Shown: positions 53,792 through 63,794, numbered from the stretch's first letter. The stretch is 64,000 bases of DNA from Sphingomonas sp. (GCF_019635515.1 NZ_JAHBZI010000001.1:1612001-1676000); one strand, 5' to 3'. The notes: a model not told the origin generated them from the letters alone. Numbers and translations are program-made.

Positions 53792-54499
53792 GTGACCAAG
53801 CCCCTCGCCAACAGAATCGCGCTCGTGACCGGCGCCAGCCGGGGAATCGGCGCGGCAACGGCACTGGCTTTGGGCAAGGCCGGCGCGCATGTGATCCTGA
53901 CCGCGCGCACCGCCGGCGGGCTCGAAGAAGTCGAGGAAGCGATCGATTCAGCCGGCGGCACCGCGACGATCGCGCCGATGGACCTGACCGAAAACGAGAG
54001 CATTGCGCGGCTGGCCGGGGCGATTTCGGAGCGCTGGGACGCGCTCGACATGCTGGTGCTCAACGCCGCGACCCTGGGCTCGCTGAGCGCGACGGGCGCG
54101 ATCGACTTCAAGGAATTCGCCAAGGTCCTGACGCTCAACGTCACGGCACAGGCCGCGCTATTGGCCGCCTTCGATCCGATGCTGCGCAAGGCCGCGTCGG
54201 GACGCGTGATCGGGCTCACCTCCAGCGTCGGCCGCATCCCCCGCGCCTATTGGGGCAGCTATGGCGCCTCGAAGGCGGCGTTCGAGAATTTGCTGCTCAG
54301 CTATGGCGAGGAAGTCCGCCATATCACCGGCATCCGCACCGCATTGGTCGATCCGGGCGCGACCCGCACCAAAATGCGCGCGCGGGCCTATCCGGGGGAA
54401 AATCCCGAGACCGTGAAGGCGCCCGAAGTGGTCGCCGAGCGGATCGCGGCGCTGATGACCGCCGGGTTCGAGACCGGACATTTCGAGCGGGTGGAATGA
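53792..54499 (+). CDS. Short-chain dehydrogenase/reductase
   Basis: The 235-residue SDR has the cofactor motif VTGASRGIGAATALALG, LVLNAATLG, the Ser in GLTSSVGR, and the catalytic Y157 and K161 in YGASK. Residues after strand 2 (LTARTAGGLEE) with Arg suggest NADP(H). The start is GTG 53792 with a CGGAG element; upstream TTG would read through purF. It follows purF by 19 nt and is probably co-transcribed. Substrate unknown. Confidence 0.88.
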   Translation: MTKPLANRIALVTGASRGIGAATALALGKAGAHVILTARTAGGLEEVEEAIDSAGGTATIAPMDLTENESIARLAGAISERWDALDMLVLNAATLGSLSATGAIDFKEFAKVLTLNVTAQAALLAAFDPMLRKAASGRVIGLTSSVGRIPRAYWGSYGASKAAFENLLLSYGEEVRHITGIRTALVDPGATRTKMRARAYPGENPETVKAPEVVAERIAALMTAGFETGHFERVE

Positions 54500-54502
54500 A
54501 TT

Positions 54503-54580
54503 GCGCTCCTGCGAAAGCAGGAGCGCAGGATCACAGGCGTTGCGCTTCGTAACTCTAGGCTCCTGCTTTCGCAGGAGCAC
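54503..54580. repeat. Paired-arm palindrome, CCTGCGAAAGCAGG family
   Basis: The left arm GCGCTCCTGCGAAAGCAGGA and the complement of the right arm GTGCTCCTGCGAAAGCAGGA enclose a spacer of about 30 nt. The core GCGAAAGC equals that of the copies at 5881 and 33192, with compensatory base changes in the stem. It lies at a convergent gene junction (SDR and serine hydrolase). Confidence 0.9.
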
Positions 54581-54583
54581 AGG

Positions 54584-55756
54584 TTAGTTCGCCGCTGCCG
54601 CGAACAGCTTGTCCAGGAACGCCGTCCGCGCTTTGCCATAAGCGGCGTCGGTCGCCTTGGGCGCGGCCGCCGAAACCGCGATCACGACCTTGCTCTTTGG
54701 ATCGATCCGGATCGTCTGTCCGAAAATCCCCTGCGCGCCGAAGCGGCCCTGGGGATAGGTCCACCATTGATAGCCATAGCCATATCCCGGCGTGCCGATA
54801 TCGGCATGTGCGCGGGTCGATTCGGCAAACCAGTTGGCGGGGACGATGCCCTTGCCGCCCTCCAGCGCGATCTGCCCCATCCGGGCATAGTCGCGCAGCG
54901 AGACCGACAGGCAGCAGCCGCTGACTTCATGCCCGCTGGGATCGACCATCCAGAAGGCGTCCTGTTCCATCCCCTTCGACCAGATCTTCTCGCTGAGATA
55001 GGTCGCCAGCGGCTTGCCTGTGGCACGCATGACCAGGACGCCGATCAGATTGGTCTCGCCGGTCTTGTAGACCCACTTCTTCCCGGGCTCGAACTCGCGC
55101 GGGAGCTTCTTCATATAATAGACCGTGGGGTCCTCGCCGGCGGGCACAGGTTCGATGAACATCCGCGCCACGTCGGATTTGATGTCGGTATAATCCTCGT
55201 TCCACTTCACACCGGATGTCATTGTCAGCAGCTGGGCGATGCTGACGCCGTCATAGCCGCTGCCAGCCAGCTCGGGGATGTATTTGGTCACGGGCTCGTC
55301 GACCGACTTGATGAAACCGTCCCTGATCGCCGCGCCGACGAGGGTGGAGGTGAACGACTTGGCTACCGAAAAGCTCGTCCAGCGTCCTTCGGGGCCATAG
55401 CCGCGGGCGTAGCGCTCGAGCACGATCTTGCCGTTCTTGAGGACAATCAGCCCGGAGACATTCTGCTCTTCCAGAAACGCCTCGATCTCCGCCTCCGGGA
55501 TCTCCAGGTGCGTGCCCTTGAGCAACGGGCGAGCCTTCCTGCCCGCCTTTGCAATATTGCCCGGAAAGATCTTCTCCATGTGCGGGAAATTGGCGTCGCG
55601 CTGCGCCTGGCTCCAGAACAGCACCTCGGCGCCGACCTTGCGCAACCCCGCGGTATCCTGCGGATTGGCCTTCACATCGGGCGAGACCACCGCCTGCGCA
55701 AAGGCGGGTCCGCTCGCCAGCAGCGCCAGCGGCAACATCCAGGTCTTGAGCATCAT
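54584..55756 (-). CDS. Secreted beta-lactamase-family serine hydrolase
   Basis: The 390-residue protein has a signal peptide ending GPAFAQA and a class C beta-lactamase/DD-peptidase-like domain. The catalytic SxxK is S130-V-A-K133, followed by ELAGSGYDGVSIAQLLTMTSG and YKTGETNLIG in the YxN region. Such enzymes are often esterases or peptidases and not true beta-lactamases. The first ATG (55756) overlaps the stop of the upstream gene by ATGA; the next codon is also ATG and better spaced from the AGGAGG element. Confidence 0.83.
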   Translation of the reverse strand: MMLKTWMLPLALLASGPAFAQAVVSPDVKANPQDTAGLRKVGAEVLFWSQAQRDANFPHMEKIFPGNIAKAGRKARPLLKGTHLEIPEAEIEAFLEEQNVSGLIVLKNGKIVLERYARGYGPEGRWTSFSVAKSFTSTLVGAAIRDGFIKSVDEPVTKYIPELAGSGYDGVSIAQLLTMTSGVKWNEDYTDIKSDVARMFIEPVPAGEDPTVYYMKKLPREFEPGKKWVYKTGETNLIGVLVMRATGKPLATYLSEKIWSKGMEQDAFWMVDPSGHEVSGCCLSVSLRDYARMGQIALEGGKGIVPANWFAESTRAHADIGTPGYGYGYQWWTYPQGRFGAQGIFGQTIRIDPKSKVVIAVSAAAPKATDAAYGKARTAFLDKLFAAAAN

Positions 55757-56949
55757 CCCTCCTTGATGAGCGTGACCTGGACAACGTCGATCCCGCCGCC
55801 TCTGAAGCCACCCTCGCAATACATCAGGTAATAGCGCCACAAATCAATGAAACGTCCATCAAATTGTTTCGGAAGCGTACCGGCCTTTACGGCGGCGTCA
55901 AAATTCTCGCGCCAGATCCTGCAGGTCTCGGCGTAACTTGCGCCGAAATTGACCTGATCGCGCCACGCAAGCCCGTTCCGCGCGGCTAGCTTGCGAAAGG
56001 CGCTCTCGGAAATCAGCAGCCCGCCGGGAAAGATATAGGTCTGGATGAAGTCGACGTTCGACGCATAGCCTTCGAACAGCGCATCATCGAAGGTGATGAT
56101 CTGCAGCGCCGCGCGGCCGCCGGGCTTGAGCGCCTTGGCGATAGCCGACAGATAGTCTGGCCAATAGTGCCGCCCGACCGCCTCGGCCATCTCGATGCTG
56201 ACCACCGCGTCATAGCTGCCGGCGATGTCGCGATAGTCGGTGAGGCTGAACCGCCCGTGCGGATTGCGCGCCTTGACATAGGCGAGCTGCGAAGGGGAGA
56301 TAGTGATGCCATGGATCTCGCGGCCACCGGCCAGCGCGGTTTCCGCGAACGAGCCCCAGCCGCAGCCGATCTCGAGGATTGTGTCGCCGGGCCTGGTCGC
56401 GGTGCGATCGAGGATCGCGGCGAGCTTGGCGGCTTGCGCATCGGCGAGCGACTGCCCCCGCGGCACGAAGATCGCGCTCGAATAGGTCATTCCCGGATCG
56501 AGCCATTGCGCGTAGAAATCATTGCCGAGGTCGTAATGGGCATGAATATTCTTGCGCGCGCCGCTGCGGCTATTGCGATGGAGCCAGTGCCACGCCCGCT
56601 TGGCGAGCCGCCATGGCCCGCTGGCCCGCGCCGGACGCGCCAGCGCGACCCGGTTGCGGCTGAACAGCGCGAAGACCTGCACCGGATCGGGGCTGGCCCA
56701 TTCGCCCTTAGCCCACGCGTCATACCATCCGCTTGAGCCGCTTAAGCCCAAGCGCATCAGAGCGCGCCAGCTACGTAGTTTGACAATCGCATCGGGGCCC
56801 GGCGCGCGGCAGCCGAGCAGGCGCCGCGACCCGTCTGGGCGGGTCACATCGATGCTGCCGGCCTCGATCCCCGCGTCGATGCGGTCGAGCGTCCGCTCGA
56901 AGAAGCCCGCTCGGCTTCCCTGCCCCACTTCGCCCGCCCCCGCGTCCAT
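55753..56949 (-). CDS. Cyclopropane-fatty-acyl-phospholipid synthase family methyltransferase
   Basis: The 398-residue enzyme has the CFA layout: N-terminal lipid-associated region, then NIHAHYDLGNDFYAQWLDPG, the SAM loop EIGCGWGSFAE (about 193-203), IEMAEAVG and FIQTYIFPGGLL. CFA synthases add a methylene bridge to unsaturated acyl chains of membrane lipids; some homologues make other branched lipids. It follows korB by 4 nt and overlaps the serine hydrolase, so the four genes korA-korB-cfa-hydrolase form one unit. Confidence 0.88.
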   Translation of the reverse strand: MDAGAGEVGQGSRAGFFERTLDRIDAGIEAGSIDVTRPDGSRRLLGCRAPGPDAIVKLRSWRALMRLGLSGSSGWYDAWAKGEWASPDPVQVFALFSRNRVALARPARASGPWRLAKRAWHWLHRNSRSGARKNIHAHYDLGNDFYAQWLDPGMTYSSAIFVPRGQSLADAQAAKLAAILDRTATRPGDTILEIGCGWGSFAETALAGGREIHGITISPSQLAYVKARNPHGRFSLTDYRDIAGSYDAVVSIEMAEAVGRHYWPDYLSAIAKALKPGGRAALQIITFDDALFEGYASNVDFIQTYIFPGGLLISESAFRKLAARNGLAWRDQVNFGASYAETCRIWRENFDAAVKAGTLPKQFDGRFIDLWRYYLMYCEGGFRGGGIDVVQVTLIKEG

Positions 56950-56953
56950 CGTG

Positions 56954-57982
56954 TCAGATCGTGTGGGGTTGCTTGTCCACCATCCAGGTCTGGCCCTTCG
57001 CGACCAGCTTCTGGAGATCAGGAACCTTGCCTTCGGCCGCGGCCTTGTTCTGGGCGACTACCGCGCTTTCAAAGGTCGGGGCGGGATCGTCGTAGAGCAC
57101 GCCCAGCGCCATCGGGAACGGTCCGAACGGCATCTCGACAAGCATGTGCGCGAGAGCGCGGTTCCTGACGTTGTGGATCATCACGCCCGACGTGTCGCCA
57201 TCGACGATATCGACGACCTTGAGCGTCAGCGTGCCGGTATCGAGTGCCAGCCCCTTGGTGCCGCCGGCGAACAGCAACGGCTGCCCGTCCTCGCACCACA
57301 TCTGATTGGCCTGCGCGTTGGGCTTGGCGGTGAAGGGCTCGAACACCTCGTCATTATAGACGATGCAGTTCTGGAAGATCTCGACGAACGCCGCACCCCG
57401 GTGCGCGTGCGCGGCCTTGAGCACCATTGGCAAATTCTTGTGGACGTCGATCCCGCGCGCAACGAACCGCGCGCCGCTGCCGAGCGCGAAGGCGCAGGGT
57501 TTGGCGGGGTGATCGACAGAACCGAACGGCGTGGAGGGAGAACGCGTCCCCTCGCGGCTGGTCGGCGAATATTGCCCCTTGGTGAGGCCGTAGATCTCGT
57601 TGTTGAACAGCAGCACCTGACAGTTCAGGTTCCGCCGCAACAAATGCATGGTGTGGTTGCCGCCGATCGACAGCGCGTCGCCGTCGCCGGTGATGATCCA
57701 CACGTCGAGATCGGGATTGGCGAGCTTGACCCCCGTCGCCACCGCCGGCGCGCGGCCGTGGATGGTATGGAAGCCATAGGTTTCCATATAATAGGGGAAG
57801 CGCGACGAGCAGCCGATGCCGCTGACGAACACGGTGTTTTCGGGCGTCGCGCCAATCTCGGGCATGGTGCGCTGAACCGCCTTCAGGATCGCATAGTCGC
57901 CGCAGCCGGGGCACCAGCGGACTTCCTGATCGGTTTCCCAGTCCTTGGGGGTGCTGGGGCGGATGGTGGTGATCTCGTTCAT
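56954..57982 (-). CDS. korB: 2-oxoacid:ferredoxin oxidoreductase subunit beta
   Basis: The 342-residue subunit binds TPP: VRWCPGCGDYAILKAVQ at the N-terminus, then SGIGCSSRFPYYM, GDGDALSIGGNHTMH as the TPP-Mg motif, and NNEIYGLTKGQYSPTS. With the alpha subunit it oxidises a 2-oxoacid, probably 2-oxoglutarate, to the acyl-CoA and passes electrons to ferredoxin. No fused ferredoxin domain is present. It overlaps korA by ATGA. Confidence 0.92.
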   Translation of the reverse strand: MNEITTIRPSTPKDWETDQEVRWCPGCGDYAILKAVQRTMPEIGATPENTVFVSGIGCSSRFPYYMETYGFHTIHGRAPAVATGVKLANPDLDVWIITGDGDALSIGGNHTMHLLRRNLNCQVLLFNNEIYGLTKGQYSPTSREGTRSPSTPFGSVDHPAKPCAFALGSGARFVARGIDVHKNLPMVLKAAHAHRGAAFVEIFQNCIVYNDEVFEPFTAKPNAQANQMWCEDGQPLLFAGGTKGLALDTGTLTLKVVDIVDGDTSGVMIHNVRNRALAHMLVEMPFGPFPMALGVLYDDPAPTFESAVVAQNKAAAEGKVPDLQKLVAKGQTWMVDKQPHTI

Positions 57983-59922
57983 GGATTCACAGCCTCCGGG
58001 CTGGGCAACTGGCTGTTATCGGGGCCGAGTTCTTCGGGCTTGTCGTTCGACAGATGGCGCGTGATCGCAGATTCGATCTCGGCAATGGTGAAGGGCTGCC
58101 CGCTCACCTTGTTAAGCGGCACCGCGTTGACCAGGAACTGGTCGCGCAACACGGTCTTCAGCTGCCCGGTGTTCATTTCGGGCACGAGGATATGCTCGTA
58201 ACTCCTGAGCAAATCGCCCAGATTCTTCGGCAGCGGCCAGATATGGCGGATATGGATGTGGCTGACATCGACACCCTTCGCCCGGGCGCGGCGAACGGCG
58301 CTGGTGATCGGGCCATAGGTCGAGCCCCAGCCGACGACGACGAGCTTGCCGCCCGCCTGCCCCGCTTCGACGACCTGATCGGGCACGTCGATGCCGAGCA
58401 CCTTGTCGCGGCGGATATCGGTCATCGCCTGGTGGTTCTTGGGCGAATAATCGAGATTGCCGGTATCGACCGCCTTCTCGATCCCGCCGATGCGGTGGAG
58501 CAGACCCGGCGTACCCGGCTTGACCCAGGGGCGCTTGAGCTTCTCGTTGCGGGCGTAGGGCAAGAATTTCTCGCCCTCTGGCGGGAGTTCGGTGTGATGC
58601 GTCACCGGAAACGGCGTGTAGCTGCTCATGTCGGGCACCCTCCACGGCTCGGCGGCATTCTGCAGATAGCCGTCGGTCAGCAGCATCACCGGCGTCATGT
58701 ACTGGGTGGCGATCCGCACCGCTTCGATGGCGCAATCGAAGCAATCGGCCGCCGAACGCGTCGCGATCACCGGCACCGGCGCGTCGCCGTTGCGGCCATA
58801 GACCGCCTGATAGAGATCCGATTGTTCGGTCTTGGTGGGAAGGCCGGTCGAAGGGCCGCCGCGCTGGGCGTTGACGATCACCAGCGGCAGCTCGGTCATG
58901 ATCGCGAGCCCGATCGCCTCACCTTTTAGCGCGATGCCCGGGCCCGAGGAGCAGGTGACGCCGAGCGAGCCGGCATAGGATGCACCCAGCGCCGACGCGA
59001 CCGCGGCGATCTCGTCCTCGGCCTGGAAGGTGGTGACGCCGAACTCCTTGAGGCGCGACAGCGCGTGGAGGATCGCCGAGGCCGGCGTGATCGGATAGCC
59101 GCCATAGACCATCGGCAGCGACGCCAGTTGCGCGCCCGCGACGAGACCCAGTGCGATCGAGTCGGCGCCGGTAACGGTGCGGTACAGGCCCGGCTCGGCG
59201 GGCGCGGCGGCGACGCTGCGCTGCGAAATGCCCATCGCGCCCAGCTCGGCGGTCTCGCCATAGGCATGGCCGGCGTTCAAAGCGGCGATATTGGCTTCGG
59301 CGAGATTGGGCGCCTTGGCGAACTTGGTCTTGAGCCATTCGATCAGCGGCGCGCGGTCGCGATCGAACATCCATAGCGCCAGCCCTAGCGTCCACATGTT
59401 CTTGCAGCGCAGCGCTTCCTTGTTGCCGAGCCCGAACGGCTTCACCGCCTCGACCGTCAGCGCCGAGATATCGAGCTTGAGCAACTGCCACTTGCCAAGC
59501 GAATCGTCTTCGAGCGGGTTCGACGCGTATTTGGCCTTGTCGAGGTTGCGCTGTCCGAACTCGCCCATATCGGCGATGATCAGGCCGCCAGGCTTCAATG
59601 CCTCGACATTGGTCTTGAGCGCGGCCGGATTCATCGCGACGAGCACATCGGGCTGGTCGCCTGCTGTCTCGATCGAGGTCGAGCCGAAATTGATCTGGAA
59701 GGCCGAGACGCCGAACAACGTGCCCTGCGGTGCGCGGATCTCGGCGGGGAAATCGGGGAAGGTGGCGAGATCGTTGCCGGCGAGCGCGGTCGAGAGCGTG
59801 AACTGGCCGCCGGTGAGCTGCATGCCGTCACCCGAGTCGCCCGCGAAACGAACAACGATAGCCTCGGAAGGCGGATGGGCCGACGCCTCTTCGGGCGTAA
59901 GCTGATGCGCGGCGGTAGCCAT
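57979..59922 (-). CDS. korA: 2-oxoacid:acceptor oxidoreductase subunit alpha
   Basis: The 647-residue protein fuses the gamma domain ([20 protein letters not shown]) to the alpha pyrimidine-binding domain ([31 protein letters not shown] and [15 protein letters not shown]), as in KorA-type enzymes of aerobic bacteria. It catalyses CoA-dependent oxidation of a 2-oxoacid with korB. The ATG at 59922 follows a 137-nt gap from rppH on the other strand and should hold the operon promoter. Confidence 0.92.
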   Translation of the reverse strand: MATAAHQLTPEEASAHPPSEAIVVRFAGDSGDGMQLTGGQFTLSTALAGNDLATFPDFPAEIRAPQGTLFGVSAFQINFGSTSIETAGDQPDVLVAMNPAALKTNVEALKPGGLIIADMGEFGQRNLDKAKYASNPLEDDSLGKWQLLKLDISALTVEAVKPFGLGNKEALRCKNMWTLGLALWMFDRDRAPLIEWLKTKFAKAPNLAEANIAALNAGHAYGETAELGAMGISQRSVAAAPAEPGLYRTVTGADSIALGLVAGAQLASLPMVYGGYPITPASAILHALSRLKEFGVTTFQAEDEIAAVASALGASYAGSLGVTCSSGPGIALKGEAIGLAIMTELPLVIVNAQRGGPSTGLPTKTEQSDLYQAVYGRNGDAPVPVIATRSAADCFDCAIEAVRIATQYMTPVMLLTDGYLQNAAEPWRVPDMSSYTPFPVTHHTELPPEGEKFLPYARNEKLKRPWVKPGTPGLLHRIGGIEKAVDTGNLDYSPKNHQAMTDIRRDKVLGIDVPDQVVEAGQAGGKLVVVGWGSTYGPITSAVRRARAKGVDVSHIHIRHIWPLPKNLGDLLRSYEHILVPEMNTGQLKTVLRDQFLVNAVPLNKVSGQPFTIAEIESAITRHLSNDKPEELGPDNSQLPSPEAVNP

Positions 59923-60059
59923 GGCCGGTTGGTATCCTGCGTTTTCTATATCGTTGCCTGCGCTCTACGCCCCACATGCGCCAACCCCAAAGTAGAAAAA
60001 TGCGAGCCAGTTGCAACGCTTGCTTTGGCGCAGGCGGGACAGCGGCTAAGGGGCGTGCC

Positions 60060-60539
60060 ATGACCGACATCGCCACCCTCCCCTATCGCCCCTGTGCCGG
60101 CGTGATGCTGATCAATGCCGAGAACCAGGTGTTCGTCGGCCAGCGGCTCGATTCGGTGATGGAGGCGTGGCAGATGCCGCAAGGCGGGATCGATCCGGGC
60201 GAAGAAGCGCTCGAGGCCGCCTATCGTGAGTTGTGGGAGGAAACCGGGGTTAGGCGCGAGCTGGTCGAGCTGGTCGCGGCAGCACCCGATGAGCTGCTTT
60301 ATGATCTGCCCGAGGAGCTTGTCCTCAGGCTGTGGAAGGGTAAATGGCGCGGACAGCGGCAGCGCTGGTTCCTGTTCCGCTTTCTCGGCACGGACGGCGA
60401 CGTGAACATCGAAACCGCCGAGCCCGAATTCCGCGCCTGGCGCTGGTCCGATCCGCAGGATCTCCCTGCGATGATCGTGCCGTTCAAGCGGGATCTCTAC
60501 GAACGATTGCTAACCGTCTTTGCCGATCATCTCGGCTGA
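60060..60539 (+). CDS. rppH: RNA 5'-pyrophosphohydrolase
   Basis: RppH removes pyrophosphate from the 5' end of mRNA to start decay. The 159-residue Nudix protein has [11 protein letters not shown] at the start and the Nudix box beginning GGIDPGEE and ending [19 protein letters not shown] lies near the end, as in the alphaproteobacterial RppH/IalA group. ATG 60060 is chosen because upstream codons form an untypical basic leader. A DUF481 gene follows after 31 nt. Confidence 0.9.
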   Translation: MTDIATLPYRPCAGVMLINAENQVFVGQRLDSVMEAWQMPQGGIDPGEEALEAAYRELWEETGVRRELVELVAAAPDELLYDLPEELVLRLWKGKWRGQRQRWFLFRFLGTDGDVNIETAEPEFRAWRWSDPQDLPAMIVPFKRDLYERLLTVFADHLG

Positions 60540-60570
60540 ACCGCCCTTTTCGCGCCCCATTTGCCTGAGT

Positions 60571-61491
60571 ATGAGGCTCGCCATGCGCGCCCCGCTCCTC
60601 GCCCTGCCGCTGCTTCTGGCTCCCCAGGCTCTCTGGGCGAACGCCGAGGATCCCGACACGGTCCCGCCGCCGATCCGGGCGATGCTCGATGCCGCGATGC
60701 AATCGGGCAATGAGGGCGATGTCGCGACCATCGTCAAATACGCCCGCGCCGCCTCGCCCGAAAGTGCCGAGACGGTGACGAAGATCGCCTCCAAGTGGAG
60801 CGAGGACCGCCACGAGACCGCGCAGCGCAAGCTCCGCGAGGCTGATTTCTTCGATCTGGTGAAGGCCCGTGCCGAACTGGGCGGTTATGTCTCGTCGGGC
60901 AATACCGAGAATGTCGGGCTCACCGCTTCGATCGAGATCAAGCGGGAGGGGATAGATTGGCGGCACAAACTACGCTTTGCCGCCGATTATCAGGAGAGCC
61001 TGGGGCAGGTGACGCGCGAACGCTATCTCGCCGCCTATGAGCCGAACTGGAAGCTGGGCGAGCGGCTCTATCTCTATGGGTCCGGATTGTTCGAGAGCGA
61101 CCGCTTCTCGGGTTTCACCCAGCGTTTCTCGGTCTCGGCCGGCGCCGGCTATAGCGCGATCAAACGCCCGGGGATGAAGCTCGATCTGGAACTGGGGCCG
61201 GCCTATCGCTCGACCCGTTTGATCACCGATACGACCGAGAGCAACCTCGCGGCGCGCGGCAGCCTCGATTTCGACTGGAAGCTCACTCGCGGGATCACCG
61301 TGCGGCAGAACGCCTCGGCTTATCTGCAGGACGCCAACTCCACCGTGTCGAGCAAATCGGCATTGCTGGCGCGGTTGATCGGGCCGCTCTCGGCCCAGCT
61401 CAGCTATGCGCTGCAATATGAGAGCATGCCGCCGGCGGGCCGCAAGACCACCGATACCACCAGCCGCGCCGCACTGGTTCTGGATTTCTAG
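60571..61491 (+). CDS. DUF481 outer-membrane beta-barrel protein
   Basis: The 306-residue product has a signal peptide ending PQALWANAED. A helical, charged N-terminal region (about 25-90) precedes a YdiY-type barrel: ELGGYVSSGNTENVGLTASI, WRHKLRFAADYQES and FTQRFSVSAGAGYS. The last residues, RAALVLDF, have the terminal Phe of outer-membrane proteins. Function in the envelope unknown. ATG 60571 or, four codons later, ATG 60583 may be the start. Confidence 0.83.
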   Translation: MRLAMRAPLLALPLLLAPQALWANAEDPDTVPPPIRAMLDAAMQSGNEGDVATIVKYARAASPESAETVTKIASKWSEDRHETAQRKLREADFFDLVKARAELGGYVSSGNTENVGLTASIEIKREGIDWRHKLRFAADYQESLGQVTRERYLAAYEPNWKLGERLYLYGSGLFESDRFSGFTQRFSVSAGAGYSAIKRPGMKLDLELGPAYRSTRLITDTTESNLAARGSLDFDWKLTRGITVRQNASAYLQDANSTVSSKSALLARLIGPLSAQLSYALQYESMPPAGRKTTDTTSRAALVLDF

Positions 61492-61573
61492 GCGTCCGCG
61501 GTTTCTGACAAGTTATAGGGCTGAGCACCGCGTGGGGGTGGGAACGCCCCGATTTCCGCGCTACGCCGCGCCC

Positions 61574-62782
61574 ATGAACGAGCTTTCGCCAATCGAGCGC
61601 GCCGCGGTCGCCTTTGCCCAGGCCTCGCCGATGCTGGCGCGGACCGAGGCATGGGCGGCGATCAATAGCGGCACCCGCAACCTTCCCGGCCTTGCCACGA
61701 TCGCCGATCTGCTTGCCGATGCGTTCTCGGTGCTGCCCGGCCACTTGGCGCTGATCGAACCCGATCCGGTCGAAACCGTGCTGGCGGACGGCCAGACCAG
61801 GGCGATCGAGCATGGCCGGCATCTCCATCTCGCGGTTCGCCCCGATGCGCCGGTGCAGCTGCTTTTCACCGGGCACATGGACACGGTCTTTCCCGCCGAT
61901 CATCCGTTCCAGAGCGGTCGCTGGCTCGACAATGGCCACCTCAACGCTCCCGGCGCGGCGGACATGAAGGGTGGTCTCGCGCTGTTGCTCGCGGCGCTGG
62001 AGGCGGTTGAGGCCAGCCCCGTGGCCGCGCACCTCGGCTATGAAGTGCTGATCAACTCGGACGAAGAAACCGGCTCGCTCTCCTCCGCCGCGCTGATCGA
62101 GGGAGCGGCACGCGGCAAGCTCGCGGCGCTGACGTATGAGCCCGCTTTGCCCGATGGCACGCTGGCGGGCGCACGCGGCGGAACCGGCAATTTCTCGCTC
62201 GTCGTCCACGGCAAATCCGCCCATGCCGGCCGCAACCCCGAAGAAGGCCGCAACGCCCTCGTCGCGGCGGCGGACCTGGCGCTCAGGCTGGCGGCGGTGC
62301 GCGAACCGATGCTGGCGGTCAACCCGGCGCGGATCGATGGCGGCGGGCCCAACAATGTCGTTCCCGATCTCGCGATTCTGCGCGTCAATTTCCGTCCGCG
62401 CGACGCCGATGCCATCGCCCGCGCCCAGGCCGCGCTCGATGCCGCGGCGCAGGAGGTGGCCACCAGCCATGACGTCCATATCCACGTCCATGGCAGCTTC
62501 AATCGCCCGCCCAAGCCCCTAGACGCCGGCGCCGAGAAGCTGTTCGGGCTGGTCAAGCGGGCCGGCGCCGATCTCGGCATCCCCGTCTCGTGGAAGGCCA
62601 CCGGCGGCGTCTGCGACGGCAACAACATCGCCGCGTGCGGCGTGCCCGTGGTCGACACGATGGGTGTGCGTGGTGGCCTTATCCATTCCCCGGAGGAATA
62701 TCTGATCCCCGAGAGCCTGCCAGAGCGCGCCGCGCTCTCCACCGTCACCATCCTGCGCCTCGCCGAGAAGGGCCTGTCATGA
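61574..62782 (+). CDS. M20-family metallopeptidase
   Basis: The 402-residue enzyme has the two-metal centre of M20 peptidases: H101 and D103 in FTGHMDTVFP, D in GAADMKGGLAL, the catalytic Glu pair in NSDEETGS, and a dimerisation/lid domain with GKSAHAGRNPEEGRNALV. The final ligand is in LIHSPEEYL. It is co-transcribed and coupled with astA by ATGA. It may act on acylated arginine derivatives, but activity cannot be read from sequence. Confidence 0.88.
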   Translation: MNELSPIERAAVAFAQASPMLARTEAWAAINSGTRNLPGLATIADLLADAFSVLPGHLALIEPDPVETVLADGQTRAIEHGRHLHLAVRPDAPVQLLFTGHMDTVFPADHPFQSGRWLDNGHLNAPGAADMKGGLALLLAALEAVEASPVAAHLGYEVLINSDEETGSLSSAALIEGAARGKLAALTYEPALPDGTLAGARGGTGNFSLVVHGKSAHAGRNPEEGRNALVAAADLALRLAAVREPMLAVNPARIDGGGPNNVVPDLAILRVNFRPRDADAIARAQAALDAAAQEVATSHDVHIHVHGSFNRPPKPLDAGAEKLFGLVKRAGADLGIPVSWKATGGVCDGNNIAACGVPVVDTMGVRGGLIHSPEEYLIPESLPERAALSTVTILRLAEKGLS

Positions 62783-63792
62783 GCTTCGTGATCCGCGCCG
62801 CCCGCGATGGCGATCTTCAGGCCCTGTATGAGATGGCGAAGCTAACCGGCGGGGGTTTCACCAATCTCCAGCCGGAAAAGTCCGTGCTTCGCCGCAAGCT
62901 CGCGCAAAGCGCCGAGTCGTTCGCGCGGGAAGACGATACACCCACTGACGAACTGTTCCTGCTGGTCCTCGAAAACACCGAAACCGGCGATGTTCGCGGC
63001 ACCTGCCAGATCTTCACCGCCGTCGGCCAGCACTGGCCCTTCTACAGCTATCGCATCGGTATCGATTCGAAGCACAGCCAGGAGCTCAACCGCACCTTCC
63101 AGTCGGAATTGCTCAACCTCACCAACGATCTGGTCGGCTGCTCCGAAGTCGGCGGACTGTTTCTCCATCCCGGCGAGCGCGCCGGGGGCCTCGGCATGCT
63201 GCTCGCGCGCAGCCGCTATCTGTTCATCAGGCAGCACCGCGCACGCTTCGCCGATCGCGTGCTGGCCGAATTGCGCGGTGTGATCGACGAGGCCGGCGGC
63301 TCTCCTTTCTGGGATGGCGTCGCCGGGCGCTTCTTCGGAATGAGCTTCCAGGAGGCCGACAGCTTCAACGCCGTCCATGGCACCCAATTCATCGCCGATA
63401 TGATGCCCAAGCATCCGATCTACACCGCGATGCTTCAGGAAAGCGCGCGCTCGGTGATCGGCATGCCTCACCCATCGGGCCGCGCCGCGATGCGGATGCT
63501 CGAGAATGAGGGCTTCGCGTTCGAGAACTACATCGACATCTTCGATGGCGGCCCGACGATGACCGCCCGCACCGACCAAGTGAAGGCGATCCGCGACTCC
63601 GTGGCGTCGAAGATCGTCGCGATCGAGGGGCATGGCGAGCCGGTGCTGGCCTCCGCCGGGCGGCTGGGCGATTTCCGTGCGGCCTATGGCCGGGTCGCGG
63701 CGAAGGATGGCGGGGTGGCGGTCGATGCGGATTGCGCCAAGCTGCTCGGCGTCGGTGAAGGCGATGAGCTGCTCCACGTCGCGCGGCTCTAG
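62779..63792 (+). CDS. astA: Arginine N-succinyltransferase
   Basis: AstA starts the arginine succinyltransferase (AST) catabolic route. The 337-residue protein has the family blocks FVIRAARDGDLQALYEMAKL, GGGFTNLQPEKSVLRRKL, LFLHPGERAGGLGMLLARSRYLF without a long insertion, and AELRGVIDEAG followed by SPFWDGVAGRFFGM and SFQEADSFNA. astB, astC, astD and astE are not in the window; the coupled M20 peptidase may replace the usual succinylglutamate step, which is speculation. The gene is followed by a paired palindrome. Confidence 0.9.
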   Translation: MSFVIRAARDGDLQALYEMAKLTGGGFTNLQPEKSVLRRKLAQSAESFAREDDTPTDELFLLVLENTETGDVRGTCQIFTAVGQHWPFYSYRIGIDSKHSQELNRTFQSELLNLTNDLVGCSEVGGLFLHPGERAGGLGMLLARSRYLFIRQHRARFADRVLAELRGVIDEAGGSPFWDGVAGRFFGMSFQEADSFNAVHGTQFIADMMPKHPIYTAMLQESARSVIGMPHPSGRAAMRMLENEGFAFENYIDIFDGGPTMTARTDQVKAIRDSVASKIVAIEGHGEPVLASAGRLGDFRAAYGRVAAKDGGVAVDADCAKLLGVGEGDELLHVARL

Positions 63793-63794
63793 CT

